A stretch of DNA of 64,000 nt, taken from contig NC_081408.1 in assembly GCF_030272615.1 (NCBI RefSeq), positions 408,052,889 through 408,116,888 on the forward strand, given 5' to 3'. Below the pieces are notes generated by a model. The model had not been told where the DNA came from, made no database searches, and saw only the letters and a list, made by a program, of their open reading frames with translations. Shown in pieces: positions 11,558 through 23,112 of this stretch; position 1 is the stretch's first letter; each line of letters starts with the position of its first letter. This DNA is from Cryptomeria japonica (Eukaryota; Streptophyta; Pinopsida; Cupressales; Cupressaceae). The translations under genes and the position numbers were made by a program.

Positions 11558-12820
11558 TGTAGCGTCCTAAAATTGCGACACTTGCAATTTTGACTGCATT
11601 TCGGTCTTCACGATGGCGACGCAACACGCAACCTGAATGGAGACCCCGAAACTTGATTACGACACTGAAAACTGCATTTTTCAAGCACCCTGGCCTGAAC
11701 CTCCTTGCACCCTGCTGTCCCGGGAGGTGGGACCAGAGCGCCCAGCGCCTTGGTCCCCCAGGACCATGGCGCCCAGCGCCCTGGTCCCCCAGGACCATGG
11801 CGCCCAGCGCCCTGGTCCCTGGGTCCTATTTTGGGCCCGGTCTCCTAAGGGGTCTCGGGTCTTTTTGTTTGCAAATTGGAAATTACATTCCCTGGTCGGC
11901 CTAAGGTCGGGAAAATCAGTCTATCAGCCCTAATTGACAAGTATATAAACTACATTTTCCTCTTTCATTCGATCATGATGGAAAAAGGCGTGGAAACTAT
12001 ACTCAAGCATTCAAGCATTCCTTCAAGCAATTGATCATTTCAAGTCTCCATTCAAGGCTAAGTGTTGCATTCAAGACAAGGATTCAACCATTGAAGAGGA
12101 GATCACATACTACATGCTACATACAATATACTACTACAACAACACCATACAACATCTATACCTTCGCACATAAGGATACAAACATCCTTAGAACAAGGTA
12201 TTAGTACTTGTTTTACAGTCATTTACATTTACAACTCTTGCTCATTTCTTGGTTAATTCCAAAACCGGGGTTTGACCTAATGGCAAACCCCTAATCCCTA
12301 ACCCCCCAATCGTCTTCGCTTGTCTGTGTGTAGGTTGCAGGTACGCAGCTGAAATTGAAGATCTGGAATCCTTGTGCAGAGACGAACAGATCCCCCTTCG
12401 TTTCGCGGATTTTTCGGAGGACCGTGGCGCCGGGCGCCATCGTCCTGACAACTTTTGCTCAAATTTGCAGGACAGCGCCGTATCGACATTTTACTGCTAA
12501 TTCTAGGTCCGCAGCTTCATCCTATATCCCTATCTCAGTTTATAAGCGAATCTTTGTCACTTTCTATGCATTCCTAGCCTAATTCTCCTATGCACATTCT
12601 TTACAAAAGAGGGTAGCCTTGCTTTCTTAACCCTTGAAACTCATTTAGCATCCAATCTTGCATTGCGTGGGATTGGATCTTGTGGGTTTCAACCCCTCTT
12701 TTGAATGTAAAGTCTCTCCCCTAAGTGAAAACCATCAACCCTAGTGAATCTCCCTTCTCTCTCCTTGGAGTTGGAAGAGGGGAGAGCAACTAGGGTTCGA
12801 TCGCGATTTTCCGCTTTACA
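11558..12820 (+). mobile_element. Solo LTR, 1263 bp, target duplication AGATT
   Basis: The unit begins TGTAGCGTCC, ends CGCTTTACA (TG...CA) and is flanked by AGATT at 11553-11557 and 12821-12825. A TATA box (TATATAAA, 11942-11949) gives plus orientation. No internal domain or second LTR is present, so it is a solo LTR left by recombination between the ends of an element. It carries an unusually GC-rich block at about 11730-11820, with a 31-bp unit containing GCGCCCAGCGCC repeated about two and a half times; a related GGCGCCGGGCGCC occurs near 12427. It lies at the 5' edge of the LINE remnant. The element family is uncertain. Confidence 0.88.
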
Positions 12821-12953
12821 AGATTATTGTATTCTATAATTATATAATTTTAGAGTTGGAACATATTAATTGTTATTTTAAAAACTAGAATAATTATGCA
12901 CTAATAATAAACGTTTAATCAATAAAACACCTTCAACTTTGAATTTCATTTTT

Positions 12954-13079
12954 TTCATTATATACTACAATTTTGGGTACTCTCTAATGCATAACTACAA
13001 TACATATGCCTTGAAAGTATATTATTTTCAATTTGTTCATTATATACTACAATTCTGGGTACTCATAACTACAATACAT
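12954..13079. repeat. Tandem duplication (82-bp unit), second copy split by an LTR
   Basis: A unit starting TTCATTATATACTAC at 12954 is repeated from 13036 with a small deletion. The second copy breaks at 13079 and resumes at 14426 (ATGCCTTGAAAG), so the first copy shows what the target looked like before the insertion at 13080. Confidence 0.85.
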
Positions 13080-14420
13080 TGTTGGCATTTGCATGAAGAT
13101 TGCATTAATGATATGTTATGTTGTCATTGATGTCAATTAACACCGGTAATGATATTGTTGTAATATTGTTTTGTAACCGGTAGGATGGACAAGTGAAGGA
13201 AACTGTAACTGGTAGGAAGAATTTGAGAGTTGAACCGATAACCGGTAGACCCTACCTGTTGTTTTTGATAAGCCCTAACCGATTAAGTTTGGTGAATTGG
13301 TTATATTCGTTTATGATTTGATGATGAGCGGCAATGATTATGACACGTATGATTATTGTATGAAGATAACTTCAAGTGATTTTGGCGAGTTGTAACAAAT
13401 TTGTCTAGGAAATGAGCAAATGTATTGCATATAATGCAAAGCGCGTGATGAGTTACTAAGTTCGATGAAGCGGTGATCAAGGTTTCTTGATTGATGTGCA
13501 GAGATTGCTATGTAATATAACTGTCATAATTAAACCGACTTGTTTGTAATCTCTATGAGAATTAGGTTTTTGTTGTGTTACCGATGTAATTGCTTTATTT
13601 ATAAGGTCGATGAAGCTGTTTAGTTTAAGTGTTGGCAAAGAGTTAGCAAAGATCAGTTGAGTGTGTGGATGTCGAACCGAATGATGTATCTACAGTTTGA
13701 GTAAAGGCAGATAGGAGCATGAAATGGATCTGATCAAGCAAGTGTAGTTCTATTCAGACAGATCAACAAACTCTTGTTGTTTTCTAACAATTACAGCAAA
13801 ATTGAAATCCACTAACCGGGTAAGCTCTAACAAGGTTGGTACTATTCAAATCCTCTACCGAGGTTACTCCTTATAGGGTATTGCTTCTAACAAGGTATTA
13901 TAGTCAATCCCTTAACCAGGTGACTCCTAACAGGACCAGTTCTTAACATGACTTTTGTAAAGCTTTAACAGGCTAGGCTCCTAACAGGGCAAACTTCAGA
14001 AGAGTTCAGATAGTTATCTTGTGAGTCTCATCTCACCGTGGTTTTTCCCATTTGGGTTTCCATGTCAAAATATTTGTGTCAAATGGTGAATGTTTTTGTG
14101 GTTATGTTTCTTATGGTTGACTTACTTAACTACTTAACTACTTTGATAAGTTATGATAACCAGAAGCATTGAGAAATGAAGTCTGTTGACATATGAAAAA
14201 GCATTTGGATGTTTATGAGTTTGAAGTTGTTTACTGTTAATTTGTTGTAACAGTCAACCGGTTTATCTTATGAGTTTTTATCTTGACAGTGGTATTACAT
14301 TGATAGTTCTAAGTTTACTTTGAGATATTGATTTTTGAAGTTTGTATCAGTTTTTCTATCTACTGATTCACCCCCCCTCTCAATAGTTGACCGGATACTT
14401 ATTCTTTCATCATACCATCA
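13080..14420 (+). mobile_element. Solo LTR, probably Ty1/copia-like, 1341 bp, target duplication TACAT
   Basis: It starts TGTTGGCATT, ends ATACCATCA and is flanked by TACAT at 13075-13079 and 14421-14425. The outer six bases form an imperfect inverted repeat (TGTTGG / CCATCA). A TATA-like TTTATAAGG at 13598-13606 gives plus orientation. The run of short phrases such as CTAACAGG, the CACCGTGGTTTTTCCC segment and the C-run before the end are typical of plant copia LTRs. No gag-pol remains. Confidence 0.87.
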
Positions 14421-14606
14421 TACATATGCCTTGAAAGTATATTATCTCTAACTATTGTTGAAACTTATGTCCAAATTGATATTTTATAACTAATCTATTA
14501 ACTAGACAATTTTTTCATTATTGCAATGCTATAAAGGCGACATGTACTAGCGACTACGTGACACTTGTTTTGGCTAGCAACCGCTGCTCAAATGTTTTGG
14601 CAACAA

Positions 14607-14870
14607 TTTGTGGAGCTGGTGGCTCCATGAAAGTTAAATTTTGTTGCTTATAAAAACAAGTAGTTATTTTAAATTATATTTTTAATATAATCTTTAATAA
14701 TAATAAATTTTCACATAAATTTTAGAGAAAAAAATGGAAACATAAAAAGAGGGAAATAAAATTGTGGAGCCACTTGTCATTCTTCTTAATAAGCAGCTGA
14801 TGCTTATTTTCAGCCCCCCCTTTTTCTTCAAAGCTTATTTTTAAATTTTATGCAGTTGCTGCTCCACAAA
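14607..14870. repeat. Possible MITE with short terminal inverted repeats
   Basis: TTTGTGGAGC at 14607-14616 is matched by its exact reverse complement at 14861-14870, bounding an AT-rich 264-bp interior. A further GTGGAGCCAC palindromic piece lies inside. No target duplication is evident, so the call is tentative. Confidence 0.35.
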
Positions 14871-15865
14871 AATAGGAAACGATTCTAATTTATCCTTTCC
14901 CCTTAATTAATAGTTTCCATGGGAACACTCCAATTGCTTAATTTTAAGCAAATTTTACATTTAAGCAACATGGGGACATGGGGTGAATTTCTTTATTTGT
15001 GTTCTCAAGTCTTCTTATTTTGTTATTTTTTAAACTTTAGTACTTTTGTTGATCATGGTTCTTTTTTTGTAATGAATTTTAATCAAGTAATTTGTAATCT
15101 TCGTAGTTTGTTCTTCCTCAAAAAAACTTTGTTAGGGATTAAACAATTAGAGTATTAGCATAATTGGCTTGAATGCTTTCAGATGCCAAACACTCTATGA
15201 TCTAATACATTTTTGTTTATGTCAATTCTAATGTGCAAAGTTGACATACCCTGTTAGTACACTTGTCTTTGGGTGTTTTCTACCTTCTTATCTTGCACCT
15301 AAGATGATCCATCTTAATTAGGCTATTAGCATGTTAGTTTACCATTTTATATTTATCTCTATATAGTGTTATCACTCATGGTCAAACGTGGGTTGAATTG
15401 CTTCACATAGTATTCATTTTTTTCCTAATTATTTTTTTAACATCATCACTTTGACTTTCATGACATATATTTTGTTTTTGTATTTACATTTGGTCATTCT
15501 TGCATATTATTTCCCTATTTATTCATTTACTTGATGTTTTGTTTCATTGATGTGTTTTTTTTCTTCTTCCATTTAGCTTTTATGTTGTTGTAATTTTGGG
15601 TTAATTATGACCTTACAAGTTCTTTATTCTTTTTAAATATCATAAAAAGTTGAATCATCACAAGTGCTTCAAATGGAAAGGATCTAACCTTAGTTAAGAC
15701 AATTTTGTATGGGGGCATGAGTTTAATTTTGAAATTGCTTGTGATTACATGCCTCCTAACTAGGGATACTGTAAAAATCAATCCTTAGGCAGTTATATTC
15801 CTTTACCACTTCTAATGAATTCCTTAAAATTGAAACTTTATTTGCTTATTTTTATTCTTAAGGTA
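14871..15865. other. AT-rich spacer without recognisable genes
   Basis: T-rich sequence with only short random frames. A decayed repeat is possible, but I can identify no family. Confidence 0.5.
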
Positions 15866-15869
15866 AAGA

Positions 15870-16312
15870 TCATGACCCCGGGTTTTCAAATGTTCACTTG
15901 AATTTTCACCTCTTAACAAAATAGTTTTCAAACTCTTAGGTGTTTCTTGTAGACAATGTGTTGTTTAGTGATTAGGATGAGGTCATCAACATAGAGTATT
16001 GACTATATCACAAATATGGCTAGATGCACACAAAATAGACAATAATTGTCTATCCACTCCTCTAACTTGTTTGTGTATAGGCCCCAAAAATGGGGGATGG
16101 TGGTCATCCCTTTTTGAATTTGATGTCACCATCAAAACACTCTGATAGACTATCCTTAGTTATAAATTTGGCTTGAATTTTCTCATGAAGCATGTGGACT
16201 GTTGTCCTATATTTTTTTTGGTATTTCCAACTCTTGCATTTTGTGCCAAAGTTTATTTATAGGTATCATGTCAAATGCCTTCTTGATACCAACAAAGCCC
16301 TGAATTGTCATT
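15870..16312 (-). pseudogene. Fragment of RTE-like LINE reverse transcriptase
   Basis: On the minus strand a segment reading GIKKAFDMIP and KLWHKMQELEIP matches the palm of RTE-type reverse transcriptases. Further down (about 15990) comes LYVDDLILI, the catalytic YADD-like box, preceded by a GLYTNKLEEWID segment. Stops and a frame change separate the pieces. Only part of the polymerase is left; no endonuclease or 3' tail is visible. Confidence 0.65.
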
Positions 16313-16319
16313 AGAGAGC

Positions 16320-18480
16320 TCAAGTCGCAATCAGGTAATGGAATAGAGCATAAGTTTCCTCGAAAAGGGAAGGAGATTGAGCAGTCGAAGAAGAAGAAAA
16401 GTGTAAAGCACCAGGTTGAGCTTCCACGGGAGGAAGTCATTGATGTCCTCTCTCTGACCCTAGCTATTAAGTAGGTAAGTTTTTCTTCCCTTCTCCTTTC
16501 TTCATCTCATTCTTTGGTAGGGCCTTCTAGTCATGTAAGAAGTTCAAAAATTGGGGCTTAGTTATTCCCATAGAGGGCCTTCCAAACCACCATCATCTTT
16601 TTCTACATCTCTAGCGGTCAGCTTTCCCTAGGTTAACACACTAGTGGCAACCACAATTGTCTCCCTTACTTCCTAGCCACCTCCCTGAACCCCAATTTCT
16701 CTGCCCTAGGCAACCATAACAATGACTATGCCAGCCCAGTCACCTATTTCTACTCATATGTTTCCTTTAGGATTTTTCTGTCTTTTCATAGAGTGTTTCA
16801 ATCTCCCTAATTTCCACCTAGAGAGTTAAGTTTTTTGAAATCATTGGGAATACAAATGATAGTTCCTATTGTCCAAATACCTTTTGGTCTTCCCCAGGGT
16901 GTGCCGTTTGGAGGACAATACATTGGCTCTCTAACAAGGTTAGAACAACAATTCAGTGTGTCCAAAGAATACAGAGCCAGGAAGATCCAAAAGTGGAGGG
17001 AGAAGGATGTTGCCAGTTTAGCCACAACTCGGATGAACACAATGTTCAATGAACAAAAAAACACCCTCACTATGGTGCACAGTTTTCCCAGAGTCATTAA
17101 TTCAAAGAAGAAGATGTTGTTTGATGACTATAATGTTCACTCTGTGGGAGTTGACCTTAGCTCTTCCCACCCTGAAGACAAGGTGGAACTAAGGGAGGAG
17201 ACTTAGAAGGTGATTATGATTGATTTCTTGAGATTGAGTCGAAGTATTCCAAGCTAGAGAAATGACTATAAGACATGCAAGAAACTCTGTACAAGAAAGA
17301 TGTAGAGCTCAAGGTGAAGGTTTCATAGGTTGATGAGCTTAGGAAGGAGATGGAGGCTCGACTTGTGGCTGTTTGTCAAGAGGAATTCACAGAAAGGACT
17401 CATCTACATTCTGAGATAAAAGAAAAACAAAGATTGCTTCAACAATTGCATTAAAGAGAGAAATAATTGATGAGGAAGGCCTAGGAAGAATGAAGCATTC
17501 TTTATAAGGAATTTATCGAATTGTAGAACAAATGCTCAAAATAAAATGATGTCAAGGTCCAGATTTAGAGATAGTGACAAGAAATGGAAGAGAATCTCTA
17601 GAAAGTATTGCAGGAGGTCTGAACGACACCAGGGGCCAATAAATAGAAAGGAAGCACCATCAGATCCACACTCCAGGTCAGAGAACATGAGCTGTTTAAG
17701 TCTCATCAAGAATATGACACTTTAGTGTTGTTTTTGGACCAGCTAAGAGATGAATTGAAAGAGGAGTTACTAATTTTGCAATTACAGGTCGTGACCGCAA
17801 CCTCCTGCCAACAGGCTGACTTCATTCTCGTACTCCAACAACTATATGTATCTTATTGGAAAAGGATCAAGGGCACCTTTCTCTCTCTAAAGTTGACCTT
17901 TCATTTCATTGCAAATGCTCATGAGTTAGAAGGAAGGGTGCAGTAAATGGCCTTGGAGACATTAGAGAACATCACCCCTAAGGTGGCCCAATCCTAGGTC
18001 ATTATAAAAAATTATGCATAATTGATCATGAGGCCTTGGTTCCTGTGAGTATTACTGAAAGGATATCAGTAACCAAGAGATCCAATGAGTTTATTTAGTA
18101 TAATGCATATACTCTCAAGTGCAATGATGCCCTAATGACCCTCATATTTTCAATGGCCCAAGTGAAGGAAATAATTGATAGATTGATTTAACAAGGCCTC
18201 CCTTCTCCTAATTTACCAGACAGGATGGTATTAGGCAACAATCAAATTCAAGAATTGTTGGAACAGAGGCAACAAGATCAATCCTTCCCACAAGATCTTG
18301 AGTCAGGTGCTAGTATTCCTGAAATTGAGCAGATCCTGCATCCTCTCAATGGACTTCACTTCCAACTAGAGGTAGAGCTCCCCACCTTGGTCAACATCTC
18401 TTTCTAGGAGATAATTGCCCTAGACCTTGGTTTTGAAGAACTAAAAAGTCGTTAGACACCCTCCAATGAAGACTAGGATT
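16320..18480 (+). pseudogene. Decayed coiled-coil ORF, probably from a non-autonomous retroelement
   Basis: Coding-like sequence runs on the plus strand with many stops. A lysine-rich start is near 16360, then an open piece of 123 residues (16835-17206), then Glu/Lys/Leu-rich coiled-coil text (about 17250-17560), a leucine-rich piece (17725-17946) and a Gln-rich piece (18225-18407). No protease, polymerase or zinc knuckle was found. I do not recognise the protein. Its length and decay resemble the single long ORF of large polymerase-less retroelements, which is inference. Confidence 0.4.
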
Positions 18481-18718
18481 CCTTACAGTCCATATTCGTG
18501 GGCATTTAACTTCTTTTTGTTTTCCTTTTTAAGTAGGCTGGGTGCAAAATCAGGAATTCTAAGTTCTCCTTCTCCTTGACAAAGAGCTCCCGAGAGTCAC
18601 CAAGACGTGAATGAAAAATTCACAAGTATATGTTTGCACTTCAAAATGTTTCCCTCCTCATTTTTGCCGAATTTCAAAGTTTTCAGTGATCGAGGCATCT
18701 CTTTTATCTATCGCATTG

Positions 18719-19255
18719 CTAGGTGTCCAAAGGATGGAAGGATGGGGGCTTAAGATTGGATGGAGTGAGATAAGATGGAGGATTATTATTAGATGGAGGT
18801 TTGAGGTAGGATGGGGGATTAGGATTGGGGATTGTGTAATGAATTTGAGGATAATGAGATGGTGGATTTGGATTAGGGATGTAAGTAGTAGTGTTGTTGT
18901 GAAAAGATGGAGGTTGGGATAGGACCATGGGAGAAGATGGAGGTATGGATGTTGCATATGAGGGATACGTGGATGTGAGATATGAAGGAGCTATGGGAAG
19001 TAGACATGATAGATTTCACTTGTCAAAGGTGTGATAAGGATTATGAGCGAATGCACATGGAGGAATGGTAGAGTAGCTAGGATGAACAATTAGATTTTGG
19101 TATTTGACACTTGGCACAAGCTTGCTAAGGATGAGAGCATCAAGATTTTTAATTTCATATTCATCTTGATCAAACATACTCTCATCATCATCAGAATAGG
19201 ATTTAGGGGAAGAAAATGAAGGATGACCAAAATCATCATAATAAAATTGCGACAT
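18719..19255 (-). pseudogene. Start of proline-rich retroelement ORF (shorter copy)
   Basis: From the ATG at 19255 the frame reads an acidic N-terminal part with DDDESMFDQDEYEIKNLD, then a stop near 19015. It continues in the same frame (to about 18719) with a Pro/Asn/Ser-rich repeat of the form PPSYLKPPSN. The same protein begins at 28916 in the other copy. It occupies the gag position of a polymerase-less element; its function is unknown. It is cut off at the element break. Confidence 0.6.
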
Positions 19256-20989
19256 GATGATTAGTTGATGAGTCAGAGAGCCATAATCTCAAAATAAGAT
19301 GAATGACAGGATCAAACTAGAATGGGGACCGACTCAAAGGAAGTTGGAAAGAGGATGAATTTTGATGTTCGACTTTGGACATTTGATGACTTAGAAATAA
19401 GGAAATGTTGACACAAATTAGGAGATGAGATATGATGATGGTGACGACGCGAGAATCAAGATAATGACAACTAAAGTGAATACTACCAACTGAGATGATA
19501 AAAGTGACCATGCAAGTCGATACCCTAGTGGACGATAATAACGACATAAGCTAGAAGTGATGATAGCAATGCAACTATGCAAGCAATGAGGATATTGAGA
19601 AATGCCAATGCAAACTGAGATGGATGATAATGATGACTTAAGCGAATGCAAACTGGTTCATGGGAATAAGGAAAGCTCACCAAACTATGAAGAAAACTCA
19701 CTGGGACAGATTTTGGTAGCATAACAAGATAAGAAGGATCAAACTCACCGAAGGAATAGGCAAACCCTCCACAATAAGGATCAAACCCGCTATTTCAAAC
19801 TAAAACATGCAAACCCATTGTTTCAGGTAGCAAACTTGCCATTTCAGGGTGCAAACCCAGTATAGTACCAATGACTGAGATGACAGGTGACATCGACAGG
19901 GAACCTACTGGACTAGGGTGCAAAACTGCTAGAACAAGACTGGAAAGCTTCAAACTGACTGAAAAATGCTTGAACAACATAACAAAACTAAAATGCAAAC
20001 CCGCTATTTCATGGTGCAAATACGCTAGAATAGGGTAACATACACTATAAAAAGCAAACTCGCCGTTTCAGGGTGCAAACCCGCTGGAGGACAGTAGCAA
20101 CTAGGACTATATGAAATGTGATGTGTTTGCTGACTTAGACTGATTTTAGCAAAATATTGTTGTGACACAAACACAAAAAGCACACGAATATGATAAAAAC
20201 ATGAACAATCATGTACTTCCTAGGATAGTCAAATGGCAATACTTGTTGAATCCCCTAGCCCAGAATAACACATCCATCCAGATAGATAGAATTTTGGTAG
20301 CATTGGCTCCACCCTCGACACACACTTCTCGGGCATGCCAAGCTTCAAATTTTTAAAGACTCGAAGATCTCAAGAAATTTTCTATCTCAAGTTGGGGGGT
20401 ACATGAGGGGTGTCTTCGACATGCACGTATCACAATGCCTGAGTCAACAAGTAGAAGGATTGGGGCCACTGTAACAATGGTTCGTAGTATTTTCGATGGG
20501 TCTAGTGCAACAACTGATTCTCAAAGCAAGCCACTTAAGACTTTAATTGAGCTTATCAGTGTGGAGAAGGCCTCCACATACGAGGAATTCACTCAACACT
20601 TCAGCTGTTTGACTAGGTTTTTTATATAGCAGCTCGAAAAACACCGCTCCAGGACACGCAGGGAGAGATGGTGTCCTCAACGTGGCCCTGTTTTGAAATA
20701 CTCCCTTGAGGTGATGAGGCCCCCAAGAGGTGATTCGATATTAAAGATAAAAACAGGGGTCGTTAACCACCTTTCTCATCACCCAAGGTCCTCAAAGGCA
20801 AGGGGAGAGGATAATAGGTAACTATCGGTCCACCCTATGTGTGCACAATTGTGCCAAACATAGAAAACATGGTGTTCATTTCCTTTAAGAAATTGAAGTG
20901 TGCCTAGATTAAGCAGAAGACACAAATGTAAAAATGAAAAGCAATAAAGGAAATATGTTTTCGCGAAACCCCTCTTTAGCGGTCCTGCA

Positions 20990-21500
20990 ATCAATTGTTA
21001 ATGTTTTAAAAGCATGGGGTCTTCTTATCGCTCGATTTGCTGCAAAAATATTAGTGAGATCGTCTAACAACATACAAGTTAGCTAATTAGTAAAAAAATA
21101 GCATTTTGAAAAATCATGTAAATGATAATGAATGAACCTGCTACAACACAGTGGAAACTTGCTATTCAAACTAAAACATGCAAACCCACTATTTCAGGTA
21201 GCAAACCCGCTATTTCAGGGTGTAAAACTGCTATTTCATAAAAAAATCACAACTTGCAAATTTTAAGCATACAAAACTGTGAATTTCACTAAAAAGACCT
21301 AAATGCAAACCCACTGTTTCAAAATGCAAACCCGCTATTTCACGTTGCAAACCCATTATTTCATTAAAAAAAACACAACTTGCAACTTTAAGCAAGGGTC
21401 TTCAATTACACGATTAGCTGCACAAATGTTAGCAAAAATATCATCCAAAAACACACAAGTTAGCAGATTAGTCCGAAAATAGCATTATGGAAAATGACTA
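20990..21500. repeat. Tandemly duplicated leader block (about 400-bp period)
   Basis: The stretch from about 21020 (GGTCTTCTTATCGC...) reappears in diverged form from about 21405 (GGTCTTCAATTACACG). Both run into a GCTAAT or GCAGATTAGT block and then AATAGCATTNTGGAAAA. The corresponding leader at 30.3 kb has only one copy. Confidence 0.6.
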
Positions 21501-21554
21501 TAAATGCTAATTGAGCGAACCCGCTATTTCATAGTTCAAAACCGCCACTTTAAT

Positions 21555-21815
21555 GATGGAAAAATGCGAACCCACTATTTTAGTAATTGAAAAACGTGAA
21601 CCCACTACTTTAGGAATGCTAATATGCGAACTTGCTACTTTAGGAATGCTAATGAGCGAACCCGATACTTTAGGAATGCTAATACTCGAAGCTGCTACTT
21701 TAGGAATGGAAATACCCAAACCCGCTACTTTAGGAATGGAAATACGTGAACCGACTACTTTAAGAATGGTAATACGCGAACCCGCTACTTTAGGAATGGA
21801 AATACATGAACCCTC
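21555..21815. repeat. 30-bp minisatellite, about nine units (copy 1)
   Basis: Units are of the form CGAACCCGCTACTTTAGGAA plus ten variable bases. The period is exactly 30 bp, so no stop codon arises and spurious frames appear on both strands. The same array is at 34139-34405. Confidence 0.85.
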
Positions 21816-22129
21816 TACTTTAAAAGGGTCAATCTTGCCACTGTGTAAAAAAATAAAATTGAAAAAAGCATTTATAGATTCTGGAGAGCAAAATTGACGA
21901 AAATTTATACCTTCCGTACGAATGTGATAGTGCATTCCTGCTTGTTCAGGTAGCGTTCCCACAGTTTCTAGGAGCAAACGTGTTGTTTTGTAAAACATTG
22001 ATATTGATAAAATAGATTGCCGCTGAGGCAGAAATCCGCGTGTAGATTCACATTTTGCCTACAAGTGCTCAATATTTGTCAAAAACACACTTAAACAACA
22101 AAAAACCATTAAAATGACTGGTGAAGTGG

Positions 22130-22147
22130 GTCCCACTGGGCGTGCCA
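22130..22147 (-). other. Candidate primer-binding site
   Basis: The minus strand reads TGGCACGCCCAGTGGGAC five bases after the LTR end at 22153. Starting with TGG (pairing with tRNA 3' CCA) at this spacing is what an LTR element needs to prime minus-strand DNA. The tRNA is not identified. Confidence 0.6.
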
Positions 22148-22152
22148 GAAAA

Positions 22153-23098
22153 TGTGTGAGGGAAAATGTGCAAGCTAAACTAAATGATTGAAATAATGAA
22201 GAAAACAACCAAACAAGCCATTACATTCAAACACCTCAAGCTTAGAACGATAAAACTAAAACAAACAACAAAGAGAGAAATAAAACAAACCACAATTCTC
22301 GCTTTAATTTGATTATTCCAAGATTGGATGTGTGCTCATGACGTCAACGAATGTTCGATTATGCTCCATGATGACAAATGCAAATGCGAAAATGATTGGT
22401 GAAATATGCAATGTGATGTGAGTAGTGATTTTGGCAGAGTAACATGTGATAGTATGAAGGTGGATGAAATGGTCTAAAAATGGAGCGAATAAATAGGCAA
22501 GATGAGGAAGGGAAGATGAGGTGAAGAGGAGACACTTGTCCTCAAAAGGGACAAGTGGCTCAACTAGGAAGGGAAGGGGAGACATGTGTCCTTAGGGACA
22601 CGTCCATTTTGGGAAAGCAACCCAAAACAGGATATTTTTCCCAAAACTAGGAAAGTTGGTTAGGATGTGCACATATGGAGGTTAGGAGGGATAGGATAGG
22701 GTTGGTTTGGAGGTTTGGAGGGTGACTAGGTTGGGGAAGGTTTGGATGGATAGGGTTGGTTAGGAACCTAGGGTTAGGACAAGGGTTAGGTGGGGGGTTA
22801 AAGTTAGGAGGAAAGTGACATATTTAAATAATCATTTAATTATTTAAATGAGGGGAAATCAATTAATTAAGAATTAATTAATAAAGGGATTGGAGAGGGA
22901 TCATTAATTAATGGGAAGAGATCAAATGAAGATTAGTTAATTAGAAATTAATTAATTCAAAGGATTGGAAGGGGAGAGTAAATTAATTGGATTAATTAAT
23001 ACAAGGGATGGTCTTAATTAATTAAGATATTTTAATTAATTAAATGGATAAAGGAAATAAATTTGACTAAATTAATTAGTCAAATTTAAGTGTCTACA
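22153..23098 (-). mobile_element. LTR of the tandem element (shared middle copy), 946 bp
   Basis: On the minus strand it starts TGTAGACACTTAAATTTG and ends CCCTCACACA. It is nearly identical to 34736-35672 over its whole length. A purine tract precedes it and a TGG-type primer site follows it, so it serves as 3' LTR for the internal domain on its right and 5' LTR for the truncated domain on its left. A TATA-like CTATTTATTC lies on the minus strand near 22490. The U3 part is full of AATTAATTAA palindromic stretches (about 22850-23090). Confidence 0.85.
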
Positions 23099-23112
23099 TT
23101 TTGCCCCTCTTT
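23099..23112 (-). other. Polypurine tract of the tandem element
   Basis: The minus strand reads AAAGAGGGGCAAAA immediately before the LTR start TGTAGACA. This is the usual plus-strand primer. The Tat element at 51586-51599 has a very similar tract, AAGATGGGCAAA. Confidence 0.7.

Larger units (their letters stand above)
18735..22152 (-). mobile_element. Truncated second internal region of the tandem LTR element
   Basis: Minus-strand sequence follows the end of the LTR at 22153 and is homologous to the leader and ORF start of the longer copy at 27.2-34.7 kb. It contains a primer-binding-site candidate, the 30-bp minisatellite (21555-21815), a duplicated leader block (about 20990-21500), repeated short phrases such as AACCCGCTATTTCA, and the start of the proline-rich ORF (19255 downward). 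Similarity stops near 18735, so the element is broken there. Confidence 0.75.

Noticed and set aside
11547-11933. Overlapping Pro/Ala/Arg-rich frames on both strands
   Set aside because: They are by-products of the GC-rich tandem units inside the solo LTR.
21555-21815. Regular 30-bp repeats that look like a CRISPR array
   Set aside because: Units are contiguous with no spacers, the setting is plant nuclear DNA inside a retroelement leader, and the same array recurs at 34 kb.
21507-21998. 163-residue frame with a repeated ten-residue unit (minus strand)
   Set aside because: It is produced by the 30-bp period of the minisatellite; the opposite strand is open for the same reason. There is no start context or conservation beyond the repeat.
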